Source: Alopecurus myosuroides | Lineage: Eukaryota > Streptophyta > Magnoliopsida > Poales > Poaceae | Direction of reading: 5' to 3' | DNA length: 64,000 bases | NCBI GenBank assembly: GCA_028641055.1 | Contig: CM054062.1 | Span: 186,681,958 to 186,745,957, forward strand | In this document: positions 1 to 11,732 of the stretch, one piece after another | Position numbering within the stretch: position 1 is the stretch's first letter | Layout: the number at the start of each line of letters is the position of its first letter | Made by a program: the position numbers and the translations under genes | Notes under the pieces: model-generated | The model's database searches: none | What the model saw: only the letters and a program-made list of their open reading frames with translations | What the model was told of the DNA's origin: nothing

Positions 1-737
1 AGTTTTGATGAGTAAGTATATATGACTAGAGAAATTGCATTGGGCCGCTAACCCAAGCCATGCTTGATCATGGTGGAAATTTACTTACAGCTAGAGTGGA
101 CTCTACAAACACATCCTACAATAAAATAAGAAGCTATGCATATAGTGAATGAAATAAAAAAGGATGATGAGTCTACTCTGTTTGTTCATCTTGTTATTGT
201 GACATGGGCTGGTTTCTATGTCATGGGGAAAGAGGTACCTCTTTGCAATTCTCTATGATGTCATTAATACTTATTATGATTGTACAAAGCTTATTAGGAA
301 TCTTAAGTTGAGTAATCATGGAGTAGGTTTTCACACTCACGGGGCATGAGACATTCAACCAACACCTTGTCAACCACATTACTTCAACATTCATAAATTA
401 AGATGCTAATGATAAAGGGGCAATGAGAGTCTTAGCCCAATGGATGCCACATTACAATTAGTAATTTAAGCTGAATAGTTTGGAAACTAAATGAGACTTG
501 ATCATGTTTTACCTCTACTCATTTATCTTTATCCAAATTAAAGAGTATAATTCGATTGTCCAACATACAATGGTTATCCTTATGTGTATGAGTTATATTC
601 ATTCATCTTGCATTATAACTGAACATCATGATGATACAATGCCCGTATTTATTTATCAACCATAAGTCCATTGATGCATGTAATGATCTATGTCCTTATT
701 TACTCGAGGACAAGCAAAGGTTTAAGCTTGGGGGAGT
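1..737 (+). mobile_element. 3' internal end of an LTR retrotransposon (G1), probably gypsy
   Basis: No coding region is visible here. The stretch ends in a polypurine tract (CTTGGGGGAG, about 728-736) directly before an LTR that starts at 738, so it is the untranslated 3' internal part of a plus-strand LTR retrotransposon whose body lies left of the window. The AAGCTTGGGGGAGTTGATACG arrangement resembles Athila-type gypsy elements; that lineage call is inference, since no protein domain is in view. Confidence 0.6.
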
Positions 738-2268
738 TGATACGTGCATTTTATATCATCATTTATACCCTCCATATAGGCATTATTGGGATGTTTTATC
801 AATGTTATGTCATTGTTTTGCATGTTTTAGATGATTTTATGGGACTTTCCTACAAAGTCCCTATTTTTGGTATTTAATTTCTGGGTGTCAGAAAACACCT
901 GTTTTCATGTTTTTGATGTTTCAGGAGCTACAGGTATCCAAATTGCGAAAGGAAAGAAACCCTGTCAGTTTTTCTTCGGGAGAAAGGCCGTGGGCACAAG
1001 ACACAAAGGACGAGGGCCAGGAGGCCCAAAAGGGGGTAGCCCACGCGGCCAGATTCCCTGGTCGCGTGTGGGGCCCCCAAATGGACCCACAACACCTCCT
1101 CCCCGAGGTCTTTTTGCTGACGACTCCATCTTCCACGAAAACGAACACCCTAATTTTCCCGAGACGAGACGGAGCCGCCAGGGCGGCTAAACTCTCGAAA
1201 CTCTCCGCGGGGGAGACAGATCCTGCTGCTCCAGAGCTCCGGAGAAAGGGGAAATCATCCCCATCTTCATCCCCGTCTCCTCCTTGGCGTGGGAGGAGGC
1301 ATCTCCATCACCATCCTCACCAGCACCTGCATCTCCACCATCACCATCACCGTGATCCACTCCGTTCCCCTCATAGTTTGATCATTGCTACACCCTAGAT
1401 ACGTGTTATTGTACTCTGTTGCATGTTTGGGATTGAGTACTTGTCATTATTTGGTGGTGGATCCATTGTTTCAGATTGTGTTGTACCACATATGTCACCA
1501 TACATGATCATGTTTGCATGTTGTGAGTAGTTCCCGCATCTTCCTGAGGGCATATGATGAATTGGCAATGATTTGTTACATGAGATGAGTTGTTATTTGG
1601 TCTAGTATTTATCTTTTATGTTATTCTATGATGGTGTTGTACGAACGTCGACTGTACAACACTTCACCTACATGGGCTCATAGGAGAACACCGTAGTGTA
1701 GTGACGTGATGATGTCTTTAGGTGACAGAAACTTGAGACAGAGTCGTTGAATTGCATTATGAGGGTACTTGTATCGCGGACCTTAGAGCATAAGGCTATG
1801 GTGGGACATCATGTCTTAATAATTCTCGTGCTGTCATTTATTTGGCCACGTTATCCATCATAAGGGGTGATAGTTTATTTATTTAGCTATTCCTATTTGT
1901 GGCTCCGTCCGAAGAAGATTAAAACTAGACAAGATATACAAACATGTTATGCAATGAATCACTATGCCAGCTAAATCCGTGCAGCCCTCGGGAACGTTTT
2001 CCACATATAAGACACAAACACACACTTGAGCTTGTCCTCTTGCGCATTAGAGGATTGGGCTTTGTCTCTCATTGAGACCTACTACTTGCTGCAATTTACT
2101 TTCCGCGTTTTACTTTACTTGCTCTACACAATTAAAACACAAAAACACATGTTGCTTTTATTATTCCTTTGCTATTCTACTTACCAGTTCCTTCTGCTCC
2201 TCGTGGGTTCGACAACCTTTCTAATTCGAAAAGTACTACAATTGATCTCCTGCACTTGGGAGCCATCA
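738..2268 (+). repeat. 3' LTR of gypsy-like element G1
   Basis: This LTR of 1,531 bp begins TGATACGTGC and ends GAGCCATCA, so its ends form the short inverted repeat TGAT/ATCA. It follows a polypurine tract. The sequence right after it (from 2,269) matches the interior of element A's LTR at 33,275 onward, so G1 inserted into A's left LTR and the first ~261 bp of that LTR must lie beyond the window. A CAC/CAT-rich simple stretch (1,306-1,355) and small GC-rich ORFs inside it are not taken as genes. Confidence 0.75.
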
Positions 2269-3264
2269 GGGTGTGAGCTCGCCACGAAGGCCTACTCAAC
2301 GCCACAAAGGCCTCACCCTATTCTCCGATGAACCCCGCCACAAAGGCCTAGTCCACCTTCCACTATTGATCCCCTTTGAGGTGGGAATCGAATCATTTAC
2401 AAACAACTTGGGGCACACACCCACAACCAAATTGGGGGCTCCCAAAAATCTTGAATCACCAACAAGTAGCAAGATGCCTAGGTTCTCCACAAGAGGAAAC
2501 CCTAGGCTAGATCCCTCGAGCTAGAGAGGGGGAAATGAAGAACGACTCGGTAAAGATGTAGATCGGGGCCTTCTCCTTCAATCCTCCAAAGATCTTCGAG
2601 TTTGGTGGGAGGGATTGGGAGTTATTGAGGATTTGATGAGCTCTTAAATGCTATTGAATGCCAAGGGGAAGAACTAGAGCTCAAGGTGGAAGAGGAGGGG
2701 TATTTATAGCCCCTCCTCAAAACTAGCCGTTTTGCAGGAAAAGGGGTACCGGAATATCCGGTTTACAGATCTGCTCGAAACCGTTGACTTCAACCGGAAT
2801 ATCCGGTTGCCTTTGAATAATCTGGAATAAATAATCTGGCTCATCTCTGTCCCGCGCAGGCAACTGGACCGGATATTCCAGCTCCTCCGGAATAATCCGA
2901 TACCAATAATCCGGTTCCTTTCTGTCGGTTTTATCTCCAGTCCTTAGCCGTTTTCGAGCAAAATCTCCACAACCGGAATATCCAGTCTAATATGAATAAT
3001 CCGGTACCAAAAATCCGGCTCATCTCTGTCCCGAAAAAGGACCAAAACTATCCTAATCGGAATATCCGGTTGCCCAGAATAATCCGGTTAGAATAATCCG
3101 GTTGGCTTCTGTCCCAAATCTCTTAGGACAACCTTCACCGATCTTTTTGGTGATCGATGCCGATGTTAAGTGTAACACCTGCACACTAAACACCTCGATA
3201 AATAATGTACTTAGTATTGTTAACTAACACACAAAACACCGGGAAAAAACGAAATGCACTTTCA
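2269..3264 (-). repeat. 3' LTR of element A, truncated
   Basis: It aligns to 33,275-34,294 with about 5% substitutions by eye. On the plus strand it ends ATGCACTTTCA. It lacks a 25-bp segment present in the right LTR (around 33,763-33,787) that carries an extra CCGGAATAT unit. It contains many CCGGAATATCCGG-like units (2,750-3,110). Confidence 0.85.
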
Positions 3265-3265
3265 A

Positions 3266-3281
3266 TCTCCCCCTTTTTGTG
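3266..3281 (-). promoter_or_regulatory. Polypurine tract next to 3' LTR of A
   Basis: The minus strand reads CACAAAAAGGGGGAGAT directly before the LTR start TGAAAGTGC, the plus-strand DNA priming site. The same sequence precedes B's 3' LTR at 30,734-30,746. A further TCTCCCCCTA tract lies at about 3,349-3,358. Confidence 0.75.
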
Positions 3282-3765
3282 TTAGATGACAATACTAAGA
3301 TTTGCAATAGAACCTTGACGAGAACATGTTTGAAACAAAATGGAAATGTCTCCCCCTACTTATATGCACATCTTTTGTTTGCCTCAAATGCAAAAAGTGC
3401 AATAATATATGGGGAGCAATTTCCAACAAGTAGCAAACATGCCAAAGTAACAATATCACAAATATGTTGAGAACAAGAGAGAAATATATACCTTGTGCGT
3501 AGAGCTGATAATCAAGAATATCCAAGCACAACAATAGATAATATCCTCAACATATAAGATAGATAATCCACATAACCACTAACATAGAGATAATCCATGA
3601 TAACCGATAACATAGTCTCACAACAAATAGCACAGAGTTTTAACGAGACAATAAAACGAAACAAAGTTCACGAAATAAGACTAAATGGACAAAGCTCTCA
3701 AGAAATGGTAAAAGCATACGCTTGTGCCCGAAACCCATGCAAATCTCGTAGTGTAGAAGCTACTT

Positions 3766-3777
3766 CTCCCCCTTTGG
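3766..3777 (-). promoter_or_regulatory. Extra polypurine-like tract after accessory gene of A
   Basis: The minus strand reads CCAAAGGGGGAG about 80 bp after the accessory gene stop. B has the same tract at the same relative place (30,523-30,535). Multiplied polypurine tracts are described for sireviruses. Confidence 0.5.
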
Positions 3778-3857
3778 CCTCGAGACACCAAAAAGGAGAG
3801 AAACAACTGTGCTAACGTCCCAAGGAAGATCTAAGCATCCGAATGCTCAGAAGACTC

Positions 3858-5732
3858 TCATGCTGACGCGTCAGAAGATCCCTCAGCCGCCCTCTCCAAG
3901 TCATCATATGTCTCCTCAACCTCCTCCTCATCATCAACTGGAGACCTGGAAGAAGCAGAAGTGGTGCGGAGAGCCTCCTCAATGCGCTCCCAAGGAGTGC
4001 GATCACCAGCAGACCACTGAGAATAAGACTGAGGAAGAAGTGGAGCAGGCAGATCACCAGTAGCACCACTCACGTGGTGAAGAATCTGACTCTGGGTACT
4101 GGACATGGCAGTGTCCCTGCAGTAGGCCTTGTACTTCTCCTTATGAATGTCCACCTTCATGCACAACACATTGCGCTGAAACCAGGATAGCTTCATGACA
4201 TTGCGCAGAGTGGTGGAAGCAGGCTGAGCACTAGAAGAGGTCACACCCCCCATAGAGGTACCACCCTCAGGTGGAGGAACACGAGCAGTAGGTACGGCCT
4301 TCTTCCTCTTGATGTACAACTTCTTGGCCTTGTGAGGCTCCATGGGTAACTCAGAGAAATCCCTCTTCATCACATCCTTGATCAGCATCATGATATAAGG
4401 TCCATAGGGAATGGTGTTCCCACCAATCATAGCATTGTACAACTCATGGTAGATAATGCCCATGACATCCACAGTATAAGAGTTTGAAGGATCCTCATCC
4501 TCCATGCACTGTTTAGCCAGCATAAGAAGATTGCACAATGGACTGGCGAGAGCATCATTGTTACCTCCACTCGGCATCAAGAAGGACCTGAAGATACACA
4601 CGAGCTGATCATAGATAGGAAGAAGTCCCTCCAGCTTCCCAACAGTAAAACCAGGAGCATACAACTCTGGCATGTACCTCTCCCTCCGAGGTCTCTCCAC
4701 CTCATGCACACGGTGACCAACTGGAGGGTGAGTGCTGTAACGGTAACCAAGTAGACGAGCCAATATGTGAAAAGGAATCTCACGTGGAGTGGTCTGGGTC
4801 ATCCACTTATGGATGCAAACAGAGTCAGAGGTGAACGCCAGAGTGGACATAAACCGAGTGACGAGCTAGGTGTTGTACGGGCACTAGGTCTCCATCAGCT
4901 TCACAAGACCGAATCTCTCCACAATACTGGTTTCATCTGCAAACTCTTCCTTATACTTCATCACATGAAACTCGAATGGATGCATCTCACGGATAGGAAA
5001 CCTGAAGTCACAGTAGATGTCTGCATAGATATAAGACTGCTCCAGACACCAGAAACGAGCATCATCACAAGTACCGTCCTGTGGAGTGTTGTACCAATCC
5101 TTCTGCCTGGTTAGAGTGTAATCCGGAACACTGATATCATTCCTATAGTTGGGCCGGGTATCTTTCTTCTTCTTGGGCCTATAGGAGACAACCTTCTTGT
5201 GAGTGGCTTTCCGGGGAGGGCGAGAATCACCGGGATCCTCATCGCTAGTGTCCTTGTACGAGGGGCGCTTGCGAGGACCCAACTTGTCAGGATGAGAGCC
5301 ACCTGTGAATGAGAGAATAGATGGAAAGCAATAGGGGTAAGTGCACATGTGTCAAGCAATGGAGGAAACATACATAAAAACAACAGAAAAGATTCCAAGT
5401 AATGTTCTAATAAGAATTCTAGCAAGGATCAAACATGGGTTGTTCTCAAACGGTACTGCACTCAGCTGGATATTCCGGTACAGAACTGAACCGGATATTC
5501 CGATTCAACCCTGGACCGGATATTCCGGTAGTATGAAAACAACACAAAATTGATTCTAATCTAGATTTCAAAACTAGATCGGAGACAAGAGAATCTATAC
5601 TATTGTATATAGCATGCATAGGGTACCCTAGGGAGCAATTTCTACCAAGCATTGACAACAAAAACACGAATCCATGGATAGGTATGGTTATGGCACCAAG
5701 ATCCAACGAGATTGAATATTGCCGGTGTCCAT
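3858..5732 (-). pseudogene. Accessory (third) gene of element A, two exons, interrupted by stops
   Basis: This gene lies downstream of pol, in the same direction. Exon 1 is ATGGACACCG (5,732-5,723). Exon 2 (5,302-3,858) follows an acceptor TTCACAG at 5,303, giving a 420-bp phase-1 intron and a frame of about 484 residues. The donor position reads GC rather than GT. Two in-frame TAG codons (4,886-4,884 and 4,868-4,866) interrupt it. The N-terminal half is basic (KKKK at about residues 55-60), a middle domain holds PIYDQLVCIFR, GGNNDA and YGPYIMMLIKD, and the C terminus is acidic. The protein of B (20,117-30,468) shares these blocks, for example CMKVDIHKEKYKAY against CMNVCIHKDNYNAY. I see no signal peptide or membrane segment, so an envelope role is not supported. 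It may fall in the group annotated as putative plant transposon protein; function unknown. Confidence 0.62.
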
Positions 5733-5921
5733 GGATGGAGATACTTGGATGGAAATGCTCCCGAGGACGAGGAGAACGAGATCTGGGCAAGAGCTCGAAG
5801 ATCCTGCGAAGGAAACGGCCCGGGAGGCCACGAATCAGTGCGGCGACGTATGGGGTGGAGGAGAGTACTTGGGTAAGAAAGGGCACGAACTTCCTCTTCC
5901 CCGTGCCTGTCCAGATTAAGT

Positions 5922-6030
5922 GATGTTCGCCGGACCGGATATTTCGGTCCAAGTTTGGACCGGATATTCCGGTATAACGAGATATTCCGGTTCAGAACCG
6001 AACCAGAAATTCCGACTGCCTACTGATTCA
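5922..6030 (-). repeat. CCGGAATAT/ATATTCCGG palindrome cluster upstream of A accessory gene
   Basis: Several CCGGATATTCCGG-like units occur between pol and the accessory gene (about 5,930-6,020), and more in its intron (5,463-5,530). The same units fill the LTRs of A, so the intergenic region resembles LTR regulatory sequence. Confidence 0.6.
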
Positions 6031-6454
6031 AAATTTCCTCGTTTCAATGGAATGACACAAGTGTTAGATGAAGTTGGTTTTAAGGTAGAATGGCTTAGGA
6101 TAGAAACACCAAACTGAAAGTAGTACTTATCCCTCTCAAAAGTAAGAATCAAACAAACAAAAGACCAATTCAGTGAGATTTTCCTACGAAAGAACACTTA
6201 GAAGGGGAGAACGAAGAAATGCAATGAAATATCAAATAAATCCCAACTAAGATCCAAATCTTCGAAAATAAGAGGTTGGTGGCCTAATCCACAATGTAAG
6301 AGATCATGGTATGCCACCGCGAAGATATATCTTGGGTGCATTGCCAATTCTCAACATTGAAGCCCACAATTCAACATTGGAAATAGAGAGATAACAATGA
6401 ATTTTTTTATTTGGGCATAATGGGGGGAGGGAGAACCCAATGTGTTAGGATAAC

Positions 6455-6464
6455 ACCCCCCCTA
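6455..6464 (-). promoter_or_regulatory. Polypurine-like tract after pol of A
   Basis: The minus strand reads CATGGACATAGGGGGGGTG shortly after the RNase H stop. B has CATGGACATAGGGGGAGCG at 19,290-19,309. The 12-base prefix is identical, so this is a conserved element and not a chance purine run. Confidence 0.5.
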
Positions 6465-6523
6465 TGTCCATGCGTACACCTAAACTCAACCACGTTTCAT
6501 CTATAGGGGTGTGTGCAAGATCC

Positions 6524-8673
6524 TCAAGTCAAACTCCTAGAATCAATGATATTTAGTTCATTCCTCAAGAACATGAATCTTGCACCGTCGAGTGGCTTCA
6601 TGAAGATATCCGCAAGATTGTCCTTGGTGGGCACATAATATAGAGCAATATCCCCTCTTGCCACATGGTCTCGGATGAAATGATAACGAATCTCAATATG
6701 CTTCGTTCTTGTATGTTGCACGGGGTTGTAGGCGATCTTGATGAAACTTTCATTGTCACACAAAAGAGACACCTTATCCAAATGAACGTCATATTCCTTG
6801 AGAGTTTGCCTCATCCATAGCAATTGGGTGCAAGCACTTGCGGCGGCTACATACTCGGCTTCGACGGTGGAGAGAGATATGCAATTTTGCTTCTTGGAAG
6901 ACCAACTCACCAAAGACCTACCAAGAAATTGTCAAGCCCCGGAAGTGGACTTCCTATCATCTTCATCACCCGCCAATCGGAATCCGTGTAGCCCTTGAGA
7001 GAAAATTGTGCCCCCTTTGGGTACCACAAACCAAACCTTGGGGTATGAACCAAATACCGAAAGATCCTATGGACCACCATTAAATGGCTTTCCTTAGGAG
7101 CCGCTTGATACCTTGCACACATACCTACACTCAAAACGATATCGGGCCTAGATGCACAAAGGTAAAGCAAAGAACCAATCATAGAACGATACAACTTTTG
7201 GTCCACATCTTTACCCTTCGGGTTACGTGATAGGTGGCACTTGACTTGCATAGGAGATGGCTTGATATTTTCATTTTGGAAGTTAAACCTCTTGATCATG
7301 TCTTGGGTATACTTGGCTTGAGAAATGAAAGTCCCACGAGCCAATTGCTTGATCTCAAAACCAAGGAAGAATTTAATCTCCCCCACCATAGACATCTCGA
7401 ACCTGTCAGTCATAAACTTTGAGAACTCATTATTGAAAGCTTGGTTAGTTGAGCCAAAGATAATATCGTCCACATAGAGTTTGCATATGAAAAGCTCTCC
7501 CTTTACTCTCTTTGTGAAGAGAGTGGGGTTGATCTTCCCAACGTCAAAACCACGGTCATCCAACAACTCTCTAAGGTGCTCATACCACGCACGTGGTGCT
7601 TGTTTAAGTCCATAGATCGCCTTATCGAGCTTGTAGACATGGTTAGGAAAGTTAAGATTCTCGAACCCCGGAGGTTGCTTAACATATACCTCCTGTTTTA
7701 GTGGACCATTCAAGAAAGCACTTTTAACATCCATTTGTTCCAATTTGAAATTATGCGAAGATGCATAAGTAAGAAGGATACAGATGGACTCAAGGCGAGC
7801 CAAGGGAGCATAGGTTTCATCAAAGTCAATGCCTTCAACTTGAGTGTAACCTTGAGCTACCAATCTTGCCTTGTTCCTTATAACAATGCCATGCTCATCT
7901 TGCTTGTTCTTGAATATCCAATTAGTGCCAATAACATTGTGGCAATCTTTGGGCTTCTCAACTAATCTCCAAACCTTGTTACGCTCAAAGTTATTGATCT
8001 CATCATGCATAGCTTCAACCCAATCGGAGTCCTCAAGATCTTGAAACACTTTCTTTGGTTCCACCATAGATATCTGAACTTAGTGCTCACTAAAATGTGC
8101 CAATTGCCTTCTTCTGGATCTTCTAGCTTGAATATCTTCCAAGACCTTGTTGTCTTGGGCATAAATATGCTTCAAAGCTCTTCTTATCCTTCTAGCACGA
8201 CGGGCTTCGATCTCCTCATTATTGCGAGGAGGGATCACTTGATCATCTTGATCATGTGGGTCCCCGTCTTGACAAACTTGGCCTTGATCATCATCATCGT
8301 CATCAACAATTTCTTCAACACTAGCTTCAACTTGAGAAGAGGAGGATGAGGATGGTTGATCTTGGCCTTCACCTTGACTAGAATGAATGATAGGAGTGGT
8401 TGCATCTTGCGTAGTAACTTGGTCAATAAGAGGAGGGTCTTCAACATGTTCTTGGGTAGGTGCATCACTTGGCTCCTTGGCTTGTTCTTCTATTGTAGAG
8501 GAGGTCTCCACTTGGGTAGAGCATAGTCCTTCTCGAGTCGCCATAAGGTGTCCCTTGATGGGGCGGAAAAATCCCACACCCATCCTTCCTATGGCTTCTT
8601 GAGGCATTTCAACATCTACATTAGAAACATGAAATTGCGCCACTTGGGAGCCATAATTTTTCTCGAAAACCAC
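6524..8673 (-). pseudogene. Copia reverse transcriptase and RNase H of element A, broken
   Basis: This is the C-terminal pol region, which copies the element RNA into DNA in the cytoplasmic particle. The hydrophilic integrase/RT linker (8,673-8,080) ends at an in-frame stop just before [16 protein letters not shown]. The RT block (8,067-6,907) has [16 protein letters not shown] N-terminal sequence (with N for K), [11 protein letters not shown] and the catalytic [10 protein letters not shown] frameshift near 6,950 separates the RNase H part (6,913-6,524), which has SKKQNCISLSTVEAEYVAA and LLCDNESFIKIAYNP. The same blocks are in B at 17,560-19,240. It cannot make a full polyprotein as it stands. 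Confidence 0.85.
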
Positions 8674-8800
8674 ACTACAAGATTCTATGACAATCCGTGA
8701 GGCTTTTCAAAGACTCTATAAGTGTGGGATTCGGCACCGTAACCAACAAATATACCCTCAATAGTTTTGGATTGAAATTTAGACAACCTAACACCCTTGA

Positions 8801-9944
8801 TCAAATAAAAGACTTACAACCGAATACACGGAAGTAGGAGACATTGGGCTTGTTGCCGGTGAGGATCTCATATGGAGTCTTGTCCAAGACCTTGCGGATG
8901 TAGAGGCGGTTGGAGGAGTGGCATGCGGTGGATATGGCCTTGGCCCATAAATATTGGGGAGAAGAATACTCCGTCAACATGGTCCTTGACATATCCAAGA
9001 GAGTGCGATTCTTCCTTTCGGATACACCATTTTGTTGAGGAGTGTAAGTGGCGGAGTATTGATGACGAATGCCTTCTTCACTAAGGAATTCATTCAAAGT
9101 ATAGTTCTTGAACTCCGAACCATTATCACTCCTAATAGCCATGGTTTTCACATTTTGTTGACGTTGCACTTTGTTGGAGAAGTCGATGATGGTTTGTTGA
9201 GTTTCACTCTTGCACTTGAAGAAATAAACGCAAGTGTATCTTGAATAATCATCGACAATCACCAAGAAGTACTTCTTGCCACCAAGACTTGCCTCGGGCA
9301 CGGCACCAAAGAGATCAACATGGAGGAGTTCCAAGATCCTCTTTGATGAAATAATAGTCTTGGCCTTGTGCGAGATATCATGCATCTTTCCTTCAACACA
9401 CGACCTACAAACGCGATCTTTGGAAAAGGAAACATTTTCTTTTAGTCCGACAATAAGGCCACCTTTGTGAAGACTTTGCAAAGTTCTCATGTTGACATGG
9501 GATAGGCGGCGATGCCACAACCATCCCACGTCCGCATTTCCGAAAAGAAACATTGATTGAGAGTTGGTAGACTTCGAAAAGTCCACCACGAACAACTCAT
9601 TTTCAACATGTCCCGCGTATGCGACGTCAAGAGTCTTGCTCCTCAAAAGGACCACAATATCTTCATAAAAAAAAGACAGAGAAACCCATCTTTCCAAGAG
9701 AGAGGATGGAAATTAAATTGAAACCAAGGGATTCGACAAGCATGACTTTCACGATAGTGATATCGGGAGCAATCACAACCTTGCCAAACCCCGATACCTT
9801 GGACGAGGACGAGTCTCCATAAGTGACGGTTGCTTGAATGTCATTTGGGCGCAACTCCGTCACAAGCTCTTTGCTTCCGGTCATATGACTAGTGCATCCA
9901 CTATCAATTATCCATTTAGACCCACCGGAAGCATAATCCTGCAA
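8801..9944 (-). pseudogene. Copia protease and integrase of element A, broken
   Basis: The aspartic protease segment (9,944-9,663) has WIIDSGCTSHMTGS with the catalytic DSG. A frameshift near 9,680 leads into the integrase (9,697-8,801). The HHCC zinc module is visible as HRRLSHVNMRTLQSLH followed by CRSCVEGK. The DDE core is visible as [19 protein letters not shown] and TPQQNGVSERKNR. The frame then breaks at KSFI (8,803-8,801), and 8,674-8,800 is degraded linker. This enzyme pair would process the polyprotein and insert the cDNA. It starts just after an acceptor-like TCTCTTGCAG at 9,949-9,940. Confidence 0.85.
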
Positions 9945-9948
9945 GAGA

Positions 9949-11727
9949 TCATTGACTAGAGTTAGGGCCTGAGGAGGGTCCCTTCATATTAGCAACAAGG
10001 GTCTTTGGAACCCAAATAGTGTAGTGAATGTAACCCTCAATATGACCAACATATTTAGCTTGCACAACACCATAATAATCAACATATAAGAAATGGTGTG
10101 GATTGTTAGTTCCCGCAGAGATGCTACGAGTAGTGTTGTCCCTAATGACACTACTACTCGAAGCAACATTGCTTGCTTGTGCGGGAGTGCTACGAGTAGT
10201 GTTGTCCCTAATGACAATACTACCCGAGGCACCATTGTTGGCCTTCTTCTTGTTCTTCTTCTTCTTGTTATTCTTCTTGGCAACATAGCCAAGACCTTGC
10301 TTTCCCACTTGTGGCCTTGGAGCACTCAATTTTGGTCTAGCAACAACCACATGAGGACTAGGGGCCACCACTTGTGGGGTAGAGACCACAACCTTCTCAA
10401 CTTGAGGGCCTTTTCCCTTGAGACTTGCAAGCTCATCTTTCAACCTAGCATTTTCCTCAATAATATTTGCATGATCACAAGAACAAGTAGAGGTGCTAGG
10501 GTTGTTAAGTTGATTAAGTTGAGTTTGAATTTGTTCATGCAACTTTTTGAGGGAAGAATGTTGACTCTCCAAAGCTTTCTGAGCCTCGGTTAGTTTTTCA
10601 AACTCCTCGGTTAGTTTACCATGACCAACACCAAACTCAACCTTATCCTTTTTAGCCTTTTTATATTTAGAGATTGCACGGTCACATTTCTTAGTGATAT
10701 TAGAAACAAGTTCATTATGAGTTTCTTCAATAGATTCAAGTTCCTCCTCAAGAGAAACTCTACCATCATGCTCTTCCTCAAGAGTCATAGTGAGGGATGC
10801 AATTTCATCCGCATCTCTTCTTTCAACCTCACCTTTCTTCTCAAGAGCTTCTTGGGACTCTCCCAATTGGCTCATGATATGTTCGAAGTACTTCTTGGTC
10901 TCCCCTTGCATGTTAGACATAAAACTTCCAAGGAGAGCATTTCATCTTCTACTCTAAGGCTAGCAAGATTTTATAGTTCACTTGGGGGCTTAGAGTTGGG
11001 AGAAGTTGATACCTACGAGGCCTTAGCCATGAAGCACTTTGCATTTGGGTGAGGATGATTTTCATTGGGGGATTCAAAGATATATGAATACGATGGAGTA
11101 GAGACAATAGCTAGAGCGGCCACTTCACTAGTGGTTTCTTCTTCTTCATCACTCCCGGAATCATATTCCTCTTTAGTCACTAGCACAAACTTGGTGGGAG
11201 ATTTCTTGTTGAAAGGTTTCTTCTTGAAATTAGGTTTCTTGTACTCGACCTTGGACTTGTCCTTGCGAACGAGCTTGCCACTATGGTGTTCTCTATTTTC
11301 ATAGGGACACTCCGCAATGAAGTGGTGATTATCTTGAAAATTGAAGCAAGACCTCACTTTTTTAGCCCCATCATTGCCATAGCGATACTTGGTCTTCTCA
11401 ACAAATTTCTTGGCCTTAGGAGGATTCCTCCAAAACTTTTGCAATGTGAGATCAATGATATCCTTGAGCACGAGATCATACTCTTGATCCTTCAATGGAG
11501 CCAACACCTCATTGCCTTCTTCTTCATACTCAACCTCTTGTGACACAACCTTGGCCTTCAAAGCAACCGATGCCCCTGTGTGCATTCCTATGGCCCTAGC
11601 ACGGTTGTCAAGAGCATTCTTGGTTTACACTTGATAGGAGCACATTTCTTGCATAACTTGAGTTGAGGTCATAGAAGGGAAATCATGTCTTCCTTGAATG
11701 CTCTTCAAGTCCGCGGGCTCAAATGGC
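9949..11727 (-). pseudogene. Gag C-terminal half of element A with coiled-coil extension
   Basis: This continues the gag begun at 32,958 on the other side of element B. The part 11,585-11,013 holds the zinc-knuckle region. It reads CFNFQDNHHFIAEC, so the second cysteine of CX2CX4HX4C is F, while B keeps CYNCGSANHFVKEC. The part 10,920-9,949 is a long heptad-like, charged segment (residues about 1-160, likely coiled coil), then a lysine-rich stretch (KKNNKKKKNKKK) and a conserved tail ending in IWVPKTLVA. The stop TGA is at 9,951-9,949, 7 bases before the pol frame. Two 45-bp-like repeats encode VIRDNTTRS twice. This long extended gag is typical of sireviruses. Confidence 0.75.
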
Positions 11728-11732
11728 ATGAG
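11728..11732. repeat. Left target site duplication of element B (ATGAG)
   Basis: ATGAG precedes the left LTR of B, and an identical ATGAG follows the right LTR at 32,147-32,151. The sequences outside are the two halves of A's gag, which proves the insertion. Confidence 0.93.

Noticed and set aside
831..1398. ORFs of 119 and 163 codons in the G1 LTR, with a His-rich tail
   Set aside because: They lie wholly inside an LTR, overlap in different frames and come from GC-rich and CAC-repeat sequence.
10093..10593. Plus-strand ORF with a hydrophobic run opposite A's gag
   Set aside because: The LLLVLLLLV-type run is the reverse of the lysine-rich gag tail and is not a membrane segment of a gene.
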